From assembly GCF_008329565.1 (NCBI RefSeq), contig NZ_NPKT01000006.1, positions 160,180 to 224,179 of the forward strand: 64,000 nucleotides of DNA, written 5' to 3'. The first letter of the stretch is position 1, and each line of letters opens with the position of its first letter. The notes under the pieces were generated by a model. The model saw only the letters and a list, made by a program, of their open reading frames with translations, was not told the DNA's origin and made no database searches. The stretch is from Mycolicibacterium sp. P1-5 (GTDB lineage Bacteria; Actinomycetota; Actinomycetes; Mycobacteriales; Mycobacteriaceae). This document shows, one piece after another, positions 1-10,934 of this stretch. The position numbers and the translations under genes are program-made.

Positions 1-566
1 GCCAGCAGGTGCGCACCCCAGATCGCGAACGCGATCTTGGTGAGCTCGGAGGGTTGCATCGACAAGCCGGCGACGACGAACCAGCCGCGAGAGCCGTTGG
101 ATTCGTGGCCGATTCCCGGGATCAGCACCAGCACCAGCATCACGATCGTGATCGCGAACGCGGAGAAAGCCGTTCGGCGCAAGAAACTGACCGGGACGCG
201 CAGCGCGATCCAGAAGCCGAGCAGTCCCACCACCGTCCACATCACCTGGCGGCCGAAGATCGCCCAGGGTGAGCCGTCCTCGTCGTAGGAGTGCACGCCC
301 GACGCGGACAGCACCATGGTCAGGCCGAGGGTGACCAGCAGCGCGGCGACCGAGATGACCAGATGGAACGACGTCATCGGCCGGCCCAGCCAGGCGCCGA
401 ACCTGTGGTGCACCTCGATCCGGCGCTTCGCGGGCGCCGCGGCGGCAGCTACCGGTGTGGTGGTGGCTTCGGTGTCGGTGTCGGTGTCGTCCGTCGCCTC
501 GACCGCACCGGTGTCTGCGGTGTCCGATGGGCCGCGACGGCGCAGCCGGGACAGGATGTTGGCCAC
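1..566 (-). CDS. ftsW: Lipid II polymerase FtsW (SEDS family), N-terminal 188 residues, cut by the window edge
   Basis: FtsW is the septal SEDS glycosyltransferase that polymerises lipid II with its partner PBP3 (pbpB, in the same operon). The reading frame opens at a GTG five bases after the murD stop and runs off the left edge. Residues 1-65 form a cytoplasmic, Asp/Thr/Ala-rich tail typical of mycobacterial FtsW. Membrane helices follow at about 68-90, 101-123 and 133-153. The SEDS signature NGSRGWF is at 157-163 and QPSELTK at 171-177. The remaining helices and C-terminus are outside the window. The identification rests on the signature and on the position after murD. Confidence 0.95.
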   Translation of the reverse strand, partial: MANILSRLRRRGPSDTADTGAVEATDDTDTDTEATTTPVAAAAAPAKRRIEVHHRFGAWLGRPMTSFHLVISVAALLVTLGLTMVLSASGVHSYDEDGSPWAIFGRQVMWTVVGLLGFWIALRVPVSFLRRTAFSAFAITIVMLVLVLIPGIGHESNGSRGWFVVAGLSMQPSELTKIAFAIWGAHLL

Positions 567-571
567 CGGGT

Positions 572-2032
572 CTACCGGGCCGCGGCGCGCACGGCGGTGG
601 CGAACGCGTCGCCACGGTCGGCGTAGCCGGCGAACTGGTCGAACGATGCGCCGGCGGGGGCCAGTAGCACCGTGTCGCCGGCTCGGGCCAGGCTGGCGGC
701 GGCGGCAACGACCTCGGTCATCACTCGGGCACCCAGGTCCGGGACGGAGGCGTCGACCACTCGAGTCTCATGAGTAACACCTGACTCATTAGTCTCATGC
801 ACCACAGCATCCTCCCGCGTCACCACCTCGATGACGGGGACATCGGGCGCGTGTCGCGATAACGCCTCGGCAACCACCGCGCGGTCCTGGCCGATCAGCA
901 CTGCTCCGGCCAGCCGATCCCCAGCCTCGACGACCAGCTGGTCTACGGAGGCGCCCTTGAGCAGGCCACCTGCCACCCACACCACTCGCGGGTAGGCGGT
1001 GATCGACGCCTGCGCGGCATGCGGGTTGGTGGCCTTGGAGTCGTCGACATACACCACGCCGTCGACGACAGCAACACGTTCGCAGCGGTGGCGGCCCACC
1101 CGGAAGCCGGCCAGCGCGTCGGCGATCGAGGAAGGAGCGACGCCGACGGCGCGGGCCAGCGCAGCCGCGCCGAGCGCGTCGAGAACGCCGACCGGGCCGG
1201 CCACCGGGATCGAGGCGACAGGCGCGAGGTCGAGGTCTCCGGAGAACGCCCGGTCGACGAGCATGCCGTGCCGGACGCCGAGCTCCCCAGCTGTCGGCTC
1301 CCCCAGCCGGAAACCCACCTTGACGGGTGCGGCGGCGTGCGGCAGCAGGCCGGCCGCGACCGGGTCGTCGATCCCGACTACCGCAACCCGGCCGTCGAGC
1401 ACCCGGGCCTTCGCGCTGGCGTAAGCATCCATCGACCCATGCCAGTCCAGATGATCCTCGGCGACGTTGAGCACCACTCCCGCCTCGGGACGCAGTGACG
1501 GCGCCCAAAACAGCTGGAAGCTGGACAGTTCCACGGCCAGCAGATCGACCGGCTCGCTCAGCACGTCGAGCACCGGGTCGCCGATGTTGCCGCACAGCGC
1601 CGCACGGCGGCCGTCGGCGACCAACATGGCGTGCAGCATCGATGTCGTGGTGGTCTTGCCGTTGGTGCCGGTGACCACCAGCCAGCGCCGCGGCGGCCCG
1701 TAGTGGCCGGCGGCGTCCAGTCGCCAGGCCAGTTCGACGTCACCCCAGATCGGGATCCCGGCGGCGGTAGCCGCGGCCAGGACCGGGGCGGTCGGCGGGA
1801 AGCCCGGGCTGGTGACCACGAGGGCGTAGTCATCGATCGACAGGACCGCGTCCGCAGGCGTGATCGCATCAATCCCGTTGGCGGCCAACGATTTCAGCGA
1901 GTCGGCATTGTCGTCGCAGACCCAGATGTGCACGTCGAAGGACGCCAATGCCGACACCACCGCTCGCCCGGTGACCCGGGCGCCGGCCACCAGCACCTGC
2001 GCGCCCGAAGTCAGCAGCTCCAGCCCGGGCAC
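572..2032 (-). CDS. murD: UDP-N-acetylmuramoyl-L-alanine--D-glutamate ligase MurD
   Basis: Cytoplasmic Mur ligase adding D-glutamate to UDP-MurNAc-L-Ala. The 486-residue protein has an N-terminal Rossmann-like domain, the ATP P-loop [10 protein letters not shown] at 121-130, a central Mur ligase domain and the C-terminal domain ending in the usual GASFDQF...YADRG stretch. It starts at a GTG one base after the mraY stop, so translation is probably coupled. Near residues 411-424 the C-terminal domain carries an unusual hydrophilic insert with a repeated HET motif, encoded by AT-richer DNA. Mycobacterial MurD proteins vary in length at this place, so the enzyme is probably intact. Confidence 0.96.
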   Translation of the reverse strand: MPGLELLTSGAQVLVAGARVTGRAVVSALASFDVHIWVCDDNADSLKSLAANGIDAITPADAVLSIDDYALVVTSPGFPPTAPVLAAATAAGIPIWGDVELAWRLDAAGHYGPPRRWLVVTGTNGKTTTTSMLHAMLVADGRRAALCGNIGDPVLDVLSEPVDLLAVELSSFQLFWAPSLRPEAGVVLNVAEDHLDWHGSMDAYASAKARVLDGRVAVVGIDDPVAAGLLPHAAAPVKVGFRLGEPTAGELGVRHGMLVDRAFSGDLDLAPVASIPVAGPVGVLDALGAAALARAVGVAPSSIADALAGFRVGRHRCERVAVVDGVVYVDDSKATNPHAAQASITAYPRVVWVAGGLLKGASVDQLVVEAGDRLAGAVLIGQDRAVVAEALSRHAPDVPVIEVVTREDAVVHETNESGVTHETRVVDASVPDLGARVMTEVVAAAASLARAGDTVLLAPAGASFDQFAGYADRGDAFATAVRAAAR

Positions 2033-2033
2033 G

Positions 2034-3113
2034 TCAGGCCCCGATGGCCGACAGCCACTCGCCGTAGAACAGGGCTACACCCAGTCCGCAGGCGATCGCG
2101 GTGAGCAGCCAGAACCGGATGATCACCGTCGTCTCCGCCCAGCCGACCAATTCGAAATGGTGGTGGAACGGCGCCATCCGGAACACCCGACGTCCGGTAG
2201 TTCGGAAGGCCAGGATCTGGACCACCACCGACGTCACCTCGGCGACGAACAGCGCGCCGAGCACGACCGCCAGCACCTCGGTGCGGCTGGTCACCGACAG
2301 CCCGGCAATCATGCCGCCCAGCGCCAGCGACCCGGTGTCGCCCATGAAGATCTTGGCCGGCGGGGCATTCCACCACAGAAAACCGATGCACGCCCCGGCG
2401 GTGGCCGCCGCAAGCAGCGCCAGATCCAGCGGGTCGCGCACGTTGTAGCAGCCCAGTCCCGGGGCTGTCGCGCAGGCATTGCGGTACTGCCAGAACGTGA
2501 TCAACACATAGGCGGCGCTGACCATGGCCATGCTGCCGCCGGCCAGCCCGTCGAGACCGTCGGTGAAGTTCACCGCGTTGGACCACGCACTGACCACGAC
2601 CACAGCGAACAGCACGAACAGCAGCGGGCTCAGCGTGACGGTGGCGATCTCGCGCACGTACGACAGCTCGGGACTGCCCGGGGTGAGCCCGTCGGTGTTT
2701 CGGAACTGCAGCACCAGGATGCCGAACAACACCGCAGCGGTGATCTGGCCGACTGTCTTGGCAGTCTTGTTCAGGCCGAGGTTGCGCGAGCGGCGGATCT
2801 TGATCATGTCGTCGACGAATCCGACCGTGCCGAGCGCGGTGGCCAGGCCCAGCACCAGCAGACCCGAGGCAGAGGGGCCGTCGCCATTGAGCGCGAGGCC
2901 GACCAGGTGGGTGCCGAAGTAACCGGCCCAGATGCCGACGAGGATCGCCACGCCGCCCATCGACGGCGTTCCGCGCTTGGTCTTATGGCTCGGCGGACCG
3001 TCCTCGCGGATCTCGTGGCCGAAACCCTGGCGGGTGAACAGCTTGATGAGCGCCGGGGTGAGCAGGATCGAGACCGCCAGCGCGATGGCGACGGCGACGA
3101 GGATCAGCCTCAT
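2034..3113 (-). CDS. mraY: Phospho-N-acetylmuramoyl-pentapeptide transferase MraY
   Basis: Integral membrane enzyme transferring phospho-MurNAc-pentapeptide from UDP to decaprenyl phosphate, making lipid I. The 359-residue protein is a multi-helix membrane protein with the family landmarks: the aspartate pair in FVDDMIK (101-102), [11 protein letters not shown] at 179-189, and FHHHFE near the C-terminus. Its ATG overlaps the murF stop in an ATGA, indicating translational coupling. Length and motifs are normal for the family, the target of several nucleoside antibiotics. Confidence 0.97.
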   Translation of the reverse strand: MRLILVAVAIALAVSILLTPALIKLFTRQGFGHEIREDGPPSHKTKRGTPSMGGVAILVGIWAGYFGTHLVGLALNGDGPSASGLLVLGLATALGTVGFVDDMIKIRRSRNLGLNKTAKTVGQITAAVLFGILVLQFRNTDGLTPGSPELSYVREIATVTLSPLLFVLFAVVVVSAWSNAVNFTDGLDGLAGGSMAMVSAAYVLITFWQYRNACATAPGLGCYNVRDPLDLALLAAATAGACIGFLWWNAPPAKIFMGDTGSLALGGMIAGLSVTSRTEVLAVVLGALFVAEVTSVVVQILAFRTTGRRVFRMAPFHHHFELVGWAETTVIIRFWLLTAIACGLGVALFYGEWLSAIGA

Positions 3114-4591
3114 GACGCGTCCTCGTCCAGCAGAGCTTCGGCCAGCGAGCCGAGTCCCGCCGAATTGGACGCCTTGACCAGAACGACGTCACCGGGTCGC
3201 AGTTCGGCGCGCAACACCGCCAGTGCGGCGTCGGCGTCGGCGACCACGGTGGATTCCGAACCCCAGGATCCCTCCATGACCGCCCCGTGGTGCATGGCGC
3301 TCATGGGCCTCCCGGTTCCGACGACGACGAGTCGACTGATATCTAAGCGCACGGCCAATCGGCCGACACGATCGTGCTCGGTTATCGACTCCTCGCCCAG
3401 CTCCGCCATCTCACCGAGTACCGCCCAACTACGGCGCGGTTCACCCGACCGCGCCATCACGGCCAGCGCCTGCAGACCAGCCTTCATCGAGTCGGGGTTG
3501 GCGTTGTAGGCGTCGTTGACCACGGTGACCCCGTCGGAGCGGGTGTGCACCTCCATCCGGTGCCGCGAGACCGGGCCTGCGGCGGCCAGCGCGGCCGCCA
3601 CCTGCTCGGGCGTCGCCCCGCATTCGAACGCCACCGCGGCCGCAGACAGCGCATTGCCGACCTGATGCTCGCCGTGCACGGCGAGCTGGACCTCGGCGCA
3701 GCCGGACGTCGCAATCAGCGTGAAGCGGGGCCGAGCCAGGTCGTCGAGCTCGATGTCCAACGCACGGACGTCTGCGGTCTCGGACCGCCCGACCCGGACA
3801 ACCCGGGCAGCCGTCCGGTCCGCCATCGCCGCCACCAGTGGATCGTCGGCGTTCAAGATCGCCACTCCGGATGCCGAAACAGCTTCTACCAGTTCACCTT
3901 TGGTGGCCGCGATCACCTCCCGGGAGCCGAACTCGCCGAGGTGGGCGGTTCCGACGTTGAGCACCACGGCAATCGAGGGCGGCGCGATGTCGGCCAGCGC
4001 GGCGATGTTGCCGGGATGGCGGGCCGACATCTCCAGGACCAGATAGTCGGTGTCTTCGGTTGCGCGCAACACAGTCCACGGATGCCCCAGTTCGTTGTTG
4101 AACGAACCAGGCGGCGCAACCACCTCGCCGAGTGGCCGCAGGACCGCGGCGATCAGGTCCTTGGTCGACGTCTTGCCCGAGGATCCGGTGAGCCCGATGA
4201 TCGTCAGCCCGCCGGCCACGAGTTCGGCGGCGACCGCCTTGGCCAGTCGGGCCAGCGCGGCCAGCACAGCCGCTCCGGAGCCGTCGACATCGTGTTCGAG
4301 CACCCCGGCCTCGGCGTCGCTCGCCGCCGTCGGCGGCACCACGATCGCGGGCACCCCGACCGGCCGCGCCGCGAGCACGGCGGCGGCTCCCGCCTCGGCC
4401 GCGGCCTTCGCGAAGTCGTGACCGTCGCTGCGGGCGCCCGGCAGCGCCAGGAACAACCCACCGGGACCGACTGCACGCGAGTCGAATTCAACGGTGCCCG
4501 TGACGATCCGGGCGTCGGCCTCCTCCGGTGTGATGTCGGCGAGCTCACCACCGACGATCTCGGCGATCTGGGCGACGGACAGCGCGATCAT
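3110..4591 (-). CDS. murF: UDP-N-acetylmuramoyl-tripeptide--D-alanyl-D-alanine ligase MurF
   Basis: Cytoplasmic ligase adding D-Ala-D-Ala to the UDP-MurNAc tripeptide. The 493-residue sequence shows the Mur ligase N-terminal domain (about 1-110), the P-loop [13 protein letters not shown] at 133-145, the central-domain NNELG and [10 protein letters not shown] motifs, and the C-terminal [11 protein letters not shown] motif. It starts at an ATG overlapping the murE stop by four bases, and its own stop overlaps the mraY start in the same way. This fits one polycistronic unit with coupled translation. Confidence 0.96.
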   Translation of the reverse strand: MIALSVAQIAEIVGGELADITPEEADARIVTGTVEFDSRAVGPGGLFLALPGARSDGHDFAKAAAEAGAAAVLAARPVGVPAIVVPPTAASDAEAGVLEHDVDGSGAAVLAALARLAKAVAAELVAGGLTIIGLTGSSGKTSTKDLIAAVLRPLGEVVAPPGSFNNELGHPWTVLRATEDTDYLVLEMSARHPGNIAALADIAPPSIAVVLNVGTAHLGEFGSREVIAATKGELVEAVSASGVAILNADDPLVAAMADRTAARVVRVGRSETADVRALDIELDDLARPRFTLIATSGCAEVQLAVHGEHQVGNALSAAAVAFECGATPEQVAAALAAAGPVSRHRMEVHTRSDGVTVVNDAYNANPDSMKAGLQALAVMARSGEPRRSWAVLGEMAELGEESITEHDRVGRLAVRLDISRLVVVGTGRPMSAMHHGAVMEGSWGSESTVVADADAALAVLRAELRPGDVVLVKASNSAGLGSLAEALLDEDAS

Positions 4592-6129
4592 TCGCCCGCT
4601 CCCCGCGCGTCCAGGGCGGCCGCGAGTTCGGCGCGGTCGTCGAAGGGCCGGGTCTGCCCGCCCGCGGTCTGCCCCGTCTCGTGCCCCTTGCCCGCGACCA
4701 CGACGACGTCGCCGGCGCGGGCCCAGGCCACCGCATGCCGGATCGCCTCGCGCCGGTCCCCGATCTCTATGACTTCGGCGCCCTCGGCCTGTCGAGTGCC
4801 TGCCACGATCGCCGCCCGGATGGTCGCGGGATCCTCACTGCGGGGGTTGTCGTCGGTGACGATCACCAGGTCGGCGACGTCGGCAGCGGTGCGGCCCATG
4901 GCTTCTCGCTTACCGGGATCGCGGTCACCGCCGGCGCCGAAGACCACCGCCAGCCGGCCCCGCGCGGGTCTGAGGGTTTCCAGCACGGCTTGCAACGCCC
5001 CGGGTTTGTGGGCGTAGTCGACGACGGCGAGGAAGTCCTGCCCGCGTTCGACGGCTTCCAGCCGACCGGGCACGGACGCGTCGCGCAGCCCCGGTGCGGC
5101 CTGTTCGGGTGATACCCCGACGGCGTCGAGTATCGCCAGCGCCAGCAGCGCGTTGGCGACGTTGTAGCGCCCTGGCAGCCGGATTCTGAGCCGGTGGTGC
5201 ACCCCGGCGGGGTCCACCGCGGTGAACTCCTGGGCGCCACCGTCGAGCACCTCGATGTCCTCGGCGCGCCAGTTGGCCGGGTGACCGTCGGCGGACACCG
5301 TCACCGGATCGGCGGCGCGGCGGGCCATGTCACGGCCCGCGTCGTCGTCGACACAGATCACGGAGACGACGGCGCGCGCCGGGGACGCCGGATCGAACAG
5401 TCGGGCCTTGGCCGCGAAGTAGGCCGCCATCGTGGGATGGAAGTCGAGGTGGTCACGGGAGAGGTTGGTGAACCCGCCGACCGCGAAGCGAATGCCGGCG
5501 GTACGGCCGAGCTCGAGGGCGTGGCTGGAGACCTCCATGACCGCGGTGTCGACACCACGCTCGGCCATCACGGCCAGCAACGCCTGCAGCGCCGGCGCTT
5601 CCGGAGTGGTCAGGGCACTGGGCACGTCTTCCCCGGCGATCCGGACGCCGACGGTGCCGATCAGACCGGGAACGCGGTCGGCGGAGCGCAGCCCTGCCTC
5701 GATCAAGTACGTGGTGGTGGTTTTGCCGGATGTGCCGGTGACGCCGACGACCACGACACGGTCCGACGGATGTCCGAAGACGGCGGCCGCCAGCTCACCC
5801 AGCACCTCGCGCGGCTGGGGATGCACCAGGACCGGGACGGGTGCTGGTTGGCCGAGCAGACGGTGGATGACGGCCACGCCCTCGGCGTCGGTGAGCACCG
5901 CGGCGGCGCCACGCTCGATGGCCGCCGCGGCGAATTGCGCGCCGTGCGCCGACGAACCGGGCAGCGCTGCGAACAGGTCACCGGCCAGCGTGTCCTGGCC
6001 GCGCAGGGTGATTCCGGTGATCCGCACTTCGGGGGCCGTACCGCCGGCGGCGGGCACTGCGCCGATCCTGGCGGCCAGCGTCGGCAGGGTCAGCGCCGGC
6101 GTGGTGCGGGGCCGCAGGGCGTTGGTCAT
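4588..6129 (-). CDS. murE: UDP-N-acetylmuramoyl-tripeptide synthetase MurE (meso-diaminopimelate-adding)
   Basis: Cytoplasmic ligase attaching the third stem-peptide residue. The 513-residue protein has the P-loop [11 protein letters not shown] at 130-140, the carbamylated-lysine region of the central domain, and the C-terminal DNPRSEDP motif. In this family DNPR marks meso-diaminopimelate specificity, matching mycobacterial peptidoglycan. The ATG start lies 37 bases after the pbpB stop, the largest gap inside this operon. The 3' end overlaps murF by four bases. Confidence 0.96.
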   Translation of the reverse strand: MTNALRPRTTPALTLPTLAARIGAVPAAGGTAPEVRITGITLRGQDTLAGDLFAALPGSSAHGAQFAAAAIERGAAAVLTDAEGVAVIHRLLGQPAPVPVLVHPQPREVLGELAAAVFGHPSDRVVVVGVTGTSGKTTTTYLIEAGLRSADRVPGLIGTVGVRIAGEDVPSALTTPEAPALQALLAVMAERGVDTAVMEVSSHALELGRTAGIRFAVGGFTNLSRDHLDFHPTMAAYFAAKARLFDPASPARAVVSVICVDDDAGRDMARRAADPVTVSADGHPANWRAEDIEVLDGGAQEFTAVDPAGVHHRLRIRLPGRYNVANALLALAILDAVGVSPEQAAPGLRDASVPGRLEAVERGQDFLAVVDYAHKPGALQAVLETLRPARGRLAVVFGAGGDRDPGKREAMGRTAADVADLVIVTDDNPRSEDPATIRAAIVAGTRQAEGAEVIEIGDRREAIRHAVAWARAGDVVVVAGKGHETGQTAGGQTRPFDDRAELAAALDARGAGE

Positions 6130-6166
6130 CGGATTGTCACACTACCCAGCGAGCCGGGCAGCCCGG

Positions 6167-8086
6167 CTACGTGGCCTGAAGGATCAACGGTGCGCCGGGA
6201 TCGGCCGATAGCGGGACGTTCTGCCGCTGCAACAGCCAGGCCGCGATGTTGTGGAACAGCGGCGCGGCCGAGTGACCTGGTGAGCCGTCCGGGTTGCGCT
6301 GCGGGTTGTTCATCATGATGCCGATGACGTAGCGGGGGTCGTCGGCGGGCGCCATGCCGGCAAAGGTGATCCAGTAGACGTCGCCGTAATAGCAGCCGCA
6401 GGCCGGGTTGATCTGCTGCGCGGTTCCGGTCTTGCCTGCGATCTGATAGCCGTCGACCGCGGCCGGCGTACCGGTGCCCTGCTGATACCCCATCGGGTCA
6501 CGCTGGACGATGGCGCGGAACATGTTCCGCACAGTGTGGGCGGTGTCCGGGGAAACGACGCGGATGCCGGTGGGCCGCGGCTCTTCGGTGCGGGTGCCGT
6601 CGGCGGCGATGGTGGCCTTGACGATTCGCGGCGGGATACGCAGCCCGTCGTTGGCGATCGCCTGGTACATCCCCGTCATCTGCAACAGCGTCATCGAAAG
6701 ACCTTGTCCGATGGGCAGGTTGGAGAACGTGCTGCCCGACCACTGGTCGATCGGCGGCACCAGGCCCGAGCTCTCGCCGGGCAGACCGACTCCTGTGCGC
6801 TGCCCGAGTCCGAACTTGCCGAGCATGTCGTAATACCGTTCCGGCCCGATCCGCTGGGCGAGCATCAGAGTGCCGACGTTGGAGGACTTCCCGAACACTC
6901 CGGTGGTCGTATACGGCATCGTGCCGTGCTCCCAGGCGTCGTGCACGTTGACGCCGCCCATGTTGATCGAGCCGGGCACCTGGAGCACCTCGTCGGGGTT
7001 CGACAGCCCGTACTCGATCACCGAGGAGGCGGTGACGATCTTGTTCACCGATCCCGGCTCGTAGGGCGAGGTGACCGGCAGGTTGCCCAATTGCTTGTCC
7101 TGCTGCCGCCCGATGTCCTGGCTGGGGTCGAAGGTGTTGTCGTTCGACATCGCAAGCACTTCACCGGTTTTCGCGTCCAGGACCACTGCCGAGACGTCCT
7201 TGGCGCCGGATGCGTCTTTGGCCATCTGGACCTGCTGCTGAACGTAGAACTGGATGTCGTCGTCGAGGGTGAGCTGCACGGTGGCGCCGTTGACGGCGTC
7301 GTGCTTGTTGCGGTAACTGCCGGGGATGACGACACCGTCGGAGCCGCGGTCGTAGGTGATCGAACCATCGGTGCCCGACAGCTTCGAGTCCATCGAGTCC
7401 TCGAGCCCGAGCAGGCCGTGGCCGTCCCAGTCGATGCCGCCGACGATGTTGGCCGCCAACGCACCACCGGGATACTGGCGTAGATCCTGCCGCTCGGCGC
7501 CGATCTCGGGGAACTTCTTGGTGATCGCGGTGGCGACGGCGGGATCGACGGCCCTGGCGAGATAGACGAACGTCTCATTGCTGCGCAGCTTCTTCAGCAG
7601 GGTTGCCGCGTCGGGCTTATTGCCCAGCTTGCCTGCCACCTCGGTGGCGATCTGGGTGAGCCGCTTGTCGGGGTCCGGGGCGGCGGGCGACTTGTCCTTG
7701 GCCTCGGTGAGCTGCTTGCGGATCTTGGCCGGCTGGAAGGTCAGCGCTCTGGCCTCGATGGTGAACGACAGCTTGTCGAAGTTGCGGTCGACGATGCTGC
7801 CGCGCACCGCCTTTTCGACGTCGGTCACCTTGAGCTGGCTTGCGGCCTCGGCGCGCAGGCCGGCGGCCTGAGGCACCTGGAGGTTGAACAGCTGGGTGGT
7901 CGCCACACCCAGCGCGAGGAAGATGACGATATTTCCAGCGCGGTGCCGGAATACGAATGATGCTGTGCGACTGCCACTTTCAACCAGCTTACGGGTGCGC
8001 CGCGCCTTCGCCGGGCGACCAGGCCCGCTGTCCGGTTGAGCCTTGGCCGCCGACGTGCGCTGCCGCTTGGTTTCGCGGGAACTCAC
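6167..8086 (-). CDS. pbpB: Septal class B penicillin-binding protein (PBP3/FtsI, PbpB)
   Basis: Membrane-anchored D,D-transpeptidase cross-linking septal peptidoglycan with FtsW. The 639-residue protein has a basic cytoplasmic tail (1-50), one membrane helix (about 51-70), a PBP dimerisation domain, and a transpeptidase domain with all three active-site motifs: S346-VN-K349, SSN at 401-403 and KTG at 552-554. It starts at a GTG that overlaps the ftsL stop (GTGA). Nothing is truncated or missing. Confidence 0.96.
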   Translation of the reverse strand: MSSRETKRQRTSAAKAQPDSGPGRPAKARRTRKLVESGSRTASFVFRHRAGNIVIFLALGVATTQLFNLQVPQAAGLRAEAASQLKVTDVEKAVRGSIVDRNFDKLSFTIEARALTFQPAKIRKQLTEAKDKSPAAPDPDKRLTQIATEVAGKLGNKPDAATLLKKLRSNETFVYLARAVDPAVATAITKKFPEIGAERQDLRQYPGGALAANIVGGIDWDGHGLLGLEDSMDSKLSGTDGSITYDRGSDGVVIPGSYRNKHDAVNGATVQLTLDDDIQFYVQQQVQMAKDASGAKDVSAVVLDAKTGEVLAMSNDNTFDPSQDIGRQQDKQLGNLPVTSPYEPGSVNKIVTASSVIEYGLSNPDEVLQVPGSINMGGVNVHDAWEHGTMPYTTTGVFGKSSNVGTLMLAQRIGPERYYDMLGKFGLGQRTGVGLPGESSGLVPPIDQWSGSTFSNLPIGQGLSMTLLQMTGMYQAIANDGLRIPPRIVKATIAADGTRTEEPRPTGIRVVSPDTAHTVRNMFRAIVQRDPMGYQQGTGTPAAVDGYQIAGKTGTAQQINPACGCYYGDVYWITFAGMAPADDPRYVIGIMMNNPQRNPDGSPGHSAAPLFHNIAAWLLQRQNVPLSADPGAPLILQAT

Positions 8087-9132
8087 TGCCCGGCTCCGGC
8101 GGGCGGCGCATCAGGAACGGGCGGTGCGACGTCGGCCGGAGCGGGGGCTGGTGCGGGCCCTTGAGCCGGGACCGCCAGCGTGCCGGGCAGGGGCGGCTGC
8201 GCCGCGGCGGGCGGTGCTGCGACAGCGCCGGGTGCCAGAACTGTGCCTGGCAACGCCGCCAGTGGAACGCCAAAGGGCATCGCACCATTCAACGGCAAGC
8301 CACCGAGCGGAGTCGGTGCGACACGCACTGGAACCTCGGGCGAACTTCCCGGCTTCGGCGCAGCCACCGGGGCGGGCACCGGCGCGGCGGGTGGTGCCGG
8401 TGGTGCCGGCACGGCGTCAGGCAGCTTGCTGTTCAGTGGCGGTGGCGGAACACCTTCGGCCGGCTTCGGCTTGCCCACCACAGTCCAGTTGCCCGTCGGA
8501 TCCTGCACCAGATGCGCGGTGTCCTTGGACGGGATCATGCCCAGATTGCGTGCGGACTCGGCCAGCGCGGGTGCGGACTCTGCCTCCAGCACATCGCGCT
8601 CGAGTGCCTCTTTCTGCTGCGACAGCGCCTCATTCGTGGAACGGGCGGTACCCAGCTGGTACGACCGCTGCGCGGCGTCGGTGGACAGCCACAGCGTGAC
8701 CCCCAGCCCGAGACCCAGCGCTCCGATCACCAGCACCACGAACGGGACCTTCGCCACCAAAGTCTGGGGGCGCAGGTCGATGGTGGCCAGCCGGGCGATG
8801 AACCGCTCGTGCAGTGGCGGCCGGACTACCTTGGGCGCCTTGGCCTTCCGCGCCTTCGCGCGCGCCTTGGCCTGATTGACGTTCTTGGCACGGGTCGGGC
8901 GTTCGGTCGGCCGGGCGACCGGCGCGGTCTGCGGACCCTGCCGCACGGAGCGCGGTTCGTGCGGCCGGCGGGCCGACGCGCGTCCACCCCGTGCCGGCGT
9001 CTCGGTGCTGCGGCGGCGGGCGGTGGCTGTTGTAGCGCCCGGCTTCTTCTTGACCGATTTCTTCGGTTCTTCCTTACCCCGCCTGGCCGTTTTGCGATCC
9101 ACCGGACCCGCCGGCTTGCGCCCTACCTTCAT
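8083..9132 (-). CDS. ftsL: Cell division protein FtsL-like, with long proline/alanine-rich C-terminal tail
   Basis: Small-domain divisome membrane protein thought to link FtsQ and the FtsW/PBP3 pair. Its 349 residues comprise a very basic cytoplasmic tail (1-125, rich in Lys, Arg and Ala), one membrane helix (about 129-150), a short periplasmic coiled-coil-like segment (about 155-200), and a Pro/Ala-rich tail to the end. The long tails are usual in mycobacteria, whereas FtsL of E. coli is about 120 residues. The ATG shares one base with the rsmH stop (TGATG). Identity rests mainly on position between rsmH and pbpB and on topology, because the sequence is low complexity. Confidence 0.88.
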   Translation of the reverse strand: MKVGRKPAGPVDRKTARRGKEEPKKSVKKKPGATTATARRRSTETPARGGRASARRPHEPRSVRQGPQTAPVARPTERPTRAKNVNQAKARAKARKAKAPKVVRPPLHERFIARLATIDLRPQTLVAKVPFVVLVIGALGLGLGVTLWLSTDAAQRSYQLGTARSTNEALSQQKEALERDVLEAESAPALAESARNLGMIPSKDTAHLVQDPTGNWTVVGKPKPAEGVPPPPLNSKLPDAVPAPPAPPAAPVPAPVAAPKPGSSPEVPVRVAPTPLGGLPLNGAMPFGVPLAALPGTVLAPGAVAAPPAAAQPPLPGTLAVPAQGPAPAPAPADVAPPVPDAPPAGAGQ

Positions 9133-10304
9133 CAGCTCTTCCCTCCCCGTCCCGGGTTGACCGACATCACGCGCTGCAGTGCCCGCAACCGAACCGGGGC
9201 ACTGCGTGGATTGCGTTCGACTTCCGCGGCACCGGCCCGTTCGGCACCGCGGGTGATCGCGCTGAATTCCGGTTCGTAGCCGGGCAGTTCGACGGGCAGG
9301 TTCTCCGGTGAGCGAGATGCGGTGGCCGCGGCGAACGTCGTCTTGACGATCCGGTCCTCCAGCGACTGATACGACATCACCGCGATCCGACCACCGGTCC
9401 GCAGCGCGGCCAGCGCCGCGGGCAGGGCTGCCGTCAGCGAGTCCAACTCGGCGTTGACCGCGATCCGCAGCGCCTGGAAGGTCCGCTTGGCGGGGTGACC
9501 GCCGGTCCGCCGCGCGGGCGCCGGGATGCCCTTGTAGATGATTTCGACGAGTTCGCCGGTGGTGGTGAGCGGCGCCTGCCGGCGACGCTCGACGATCAGC
9601 CCCGCGATCCGGTGGGCGAACTTTTCCTCACCGAAGCGGCGCAGGATGTCGGTCAGTTCGGCGCGGTCATAGGTGTTGAGGATTTCCGCGGCGGTCAGCG
9701 GGGCGTCGGTGTCCATTCGCATGTCCAGCGGCGCGTCCTTGGAGTAGGCGAATCCGCGCTCAGCCTGGTCGAGCTGCATCGACGAGACGCCGAGGTCGAA
9801 CAACACCGCGTCGATCGATTCGATTGCGCCCCAGCCTGCTTCGACGAGCGCGTCGGCGATCCCGTCGTAACGGGTGTGTACCAGGGTGATCCGATCCGCG
9901 AACCCCGCCAGCCGCGCTCGCGCGCCGGCCAGCGCGCCGGGGTCGCGGTCGAGGCCGATCAGCCGCAATTCCGGGAAATCCATCAGGAATCGCTCGGAAT
10001 GCCCACCGGCGCCCAGGGTCGCGTCGACGAGGACGGCGCCAGGCCGGGCCAGTGCCGGGCCGAGGATTTCGACGCAGCGGTCCAGCAGGACGGGGATGTG
10101 CCCATGCCCTGACTCGAAGTCGGATTCGTCAACCACGACGGGACCTCCGAGTTGGTGAAGATGTGCCCCTGCATCCAGGTCCCTGTCCGAATTGGCGAAC
10201 CTGGCGTTGGGGAAGTACGTCAGGGTCGGTTCGGGCAGAGACCACGATGCACGGGCTACCTCCGGCTGGGCGGCCGGCTCAGATGATGTCGCTGAGTGCG
10301 TCAT
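9132..10304 (-). CDS. rsmH: 16S rRNA (cytosine-1402-N4)-methyltransferase RsmH (MraW)
   Basis: SAM-dependent methyltransferase of C1402 in the 16S rRNA P-site. The 390-residue protein has the motif I segment [14 protein letters not shown] at about 93-106, LIGLDRDP, the [11 protein letters not shown] motif, and [12 protein letters not shown] near the C-terminus. The ATG at 10304 makes the gene overlap the end of mraZ by 26 bases. An N-terminal extension of about 65 residues before HIPVLL also occurs in mycobacterial homologues. It is the second gene of the dcw operon. Confidence 0.95.
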   Translation of the reverse strand: MTHSATSSEPAAQPEVARASWSLPEPTLTYFPNARFANSDRDLDAGAHLHQLGGPVVVDESDFESGHGHIPVLLDRCVEILGPALARPGAVLVDATLGAGGHSERFLMDFPELRLIGLDRDPGALAGARARLAGFADRITLVHTRYDGIADALVEAGWGAIESIDAVLFDLGVSSMQLDQAERGFAYSKDAPLDMRMDTDAPLTAAEILNTYDRAELTDILRRFGEEKFAHRIAGLIVERRRQAPLTTTGELVEIIYKGIPAPARRTGGHPAKRTFQALRIAVNAELDSLTAALPAALAALRTGGRIAVMSYQSLEDRIVKTTFAAATASRSPENLPVELPGYEPEFSAITRGAERAGAAEVERNPRSAPVRLRALQRVMSVNPGRGGKS

Positions 10305-10710
10305 CGCTGGCCGCGGAGAAGTTCTCTTCGTGGGTCTCCTGGTATTCCTGCCAGGCCTGGGCGTCCCAGATCTCGAGGAAATCGACGGAGCCGATCACCA
10401 CGCACTCCTTGGACAGGTTGGCGTAGCGGCGGTGGTCCGCTGACAGCGTGATCCGGCCTTGTGAGTCGGGATGCTGTTCGTCGGTGCCGGCCGCCAGGTT
10501 GCGCAGAAACGCACGCGCCTCGGGATTGCTGCGCGAGGTCTGCGAAGCCCGCCGGGCCAGCTGTTCGAATTCCGTGCGCGGGTAGACGGCAAGGCTGTGG
10601 TCTTGGCTCTTGGTGACCATCAACCCTCCTGCCAGTGCGTCGCGGAACTTGGCGGGCAGCGTCAGCCGCCCTTTGTCGTCGAGCTTGGGCGTGTAGGTGC
10701 CGAGAAACAT
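10279..10710 (-). CDS. mraZ: Transcriptional regulator MraZ, first gene of the dcw operon
   Basis: DNA-binding regulator with two SpoVT/AbrB-like half-domains that assembles as a ring and binds short direct repeats upstream of its own operon. The 143-residue protein has the paired family signatures [13 protein letters not shown] near residue 10 and [13 protein letters not shown] near residue 85. The start was placed at the ATG at 10710. It has the canonical N-terminus (MFLGTY) and a good Shine-Dalgarno element (GAAGGAG) about 10 bases upstream. The frame is open further upstream, but that part covers the operator. Probable targets are the boxes at 10774-10810. Confidence 0.95.
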   Translation of the reverse strand: MFLGTYTPKLDDKGRLTLPAKFRDALAGGLMVTKSQDHSLAVYPRTEFEQLARRASQTSRSNPEARAFLRNLAAGTDEQHPDSQGRITLSADHRRYANLSKECVVIGSVDFLEIWDAQAWQEYQETHEENFSAASDDALSDII

Positions 10711-10773
10711 GCTGCGCACATCTCCTTCGCACCTGCTGGAACCCCAGCCCCTCCGGAGCCGTCGCTCCGTTAA

Positions 10774-10810
10774 CCGCCACAATACCCCACAATCCCCCAC
10801 TTTGCTCCAC
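10774..10810 (-). promoter_or_regulatory. MraZ operator: four 10-bp spaced GTGG boxes upstream of mraZ
   Basis: Read on the minus strand, four units follow in exact 10-base register: GTGGAGCAAA, GTGGGGGATT, GTGGGGTATT and GTGGCGG. They end 64 bases before the mraZ start. Characterised MraZ proteins bind TGGG-like boxes repeated at 10-base intervals, so this array is the expected autoregulatory operator. More GTGG-type boxes are scattered at about 10828-10855. The array is direct observation; binding by MraZ is inferred. Confidence 0.75.
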
Positions 10811-10934
10811 AGATCGGCCTCGTTTTGCCAGTGCTCCACCACTTTCTGCCACCACAAGCAGTTCGCGCCCCGCACTAGCCTCGTTGCGCGCAACAAAAGA
10901 CCAGCTCAGGGGCCAGTGGGGCGTGGTGGGGGGC

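Noticed and set aside
1860..5017. Two plus-strand open frames of about 550 residues opposite murD, mraY, murF and murE
   Set aside because: They are shadows of the mur genes. The minus-strand genes have all catalytic motifs and coupled starts.
10711..10896. N-terminal extension of mraZ upstream of 10710
   Set aside because: The open frame crosses the MraZ operator. The ATG at 10710 has a good ribosome binding site and the canonical MFLGTY start.
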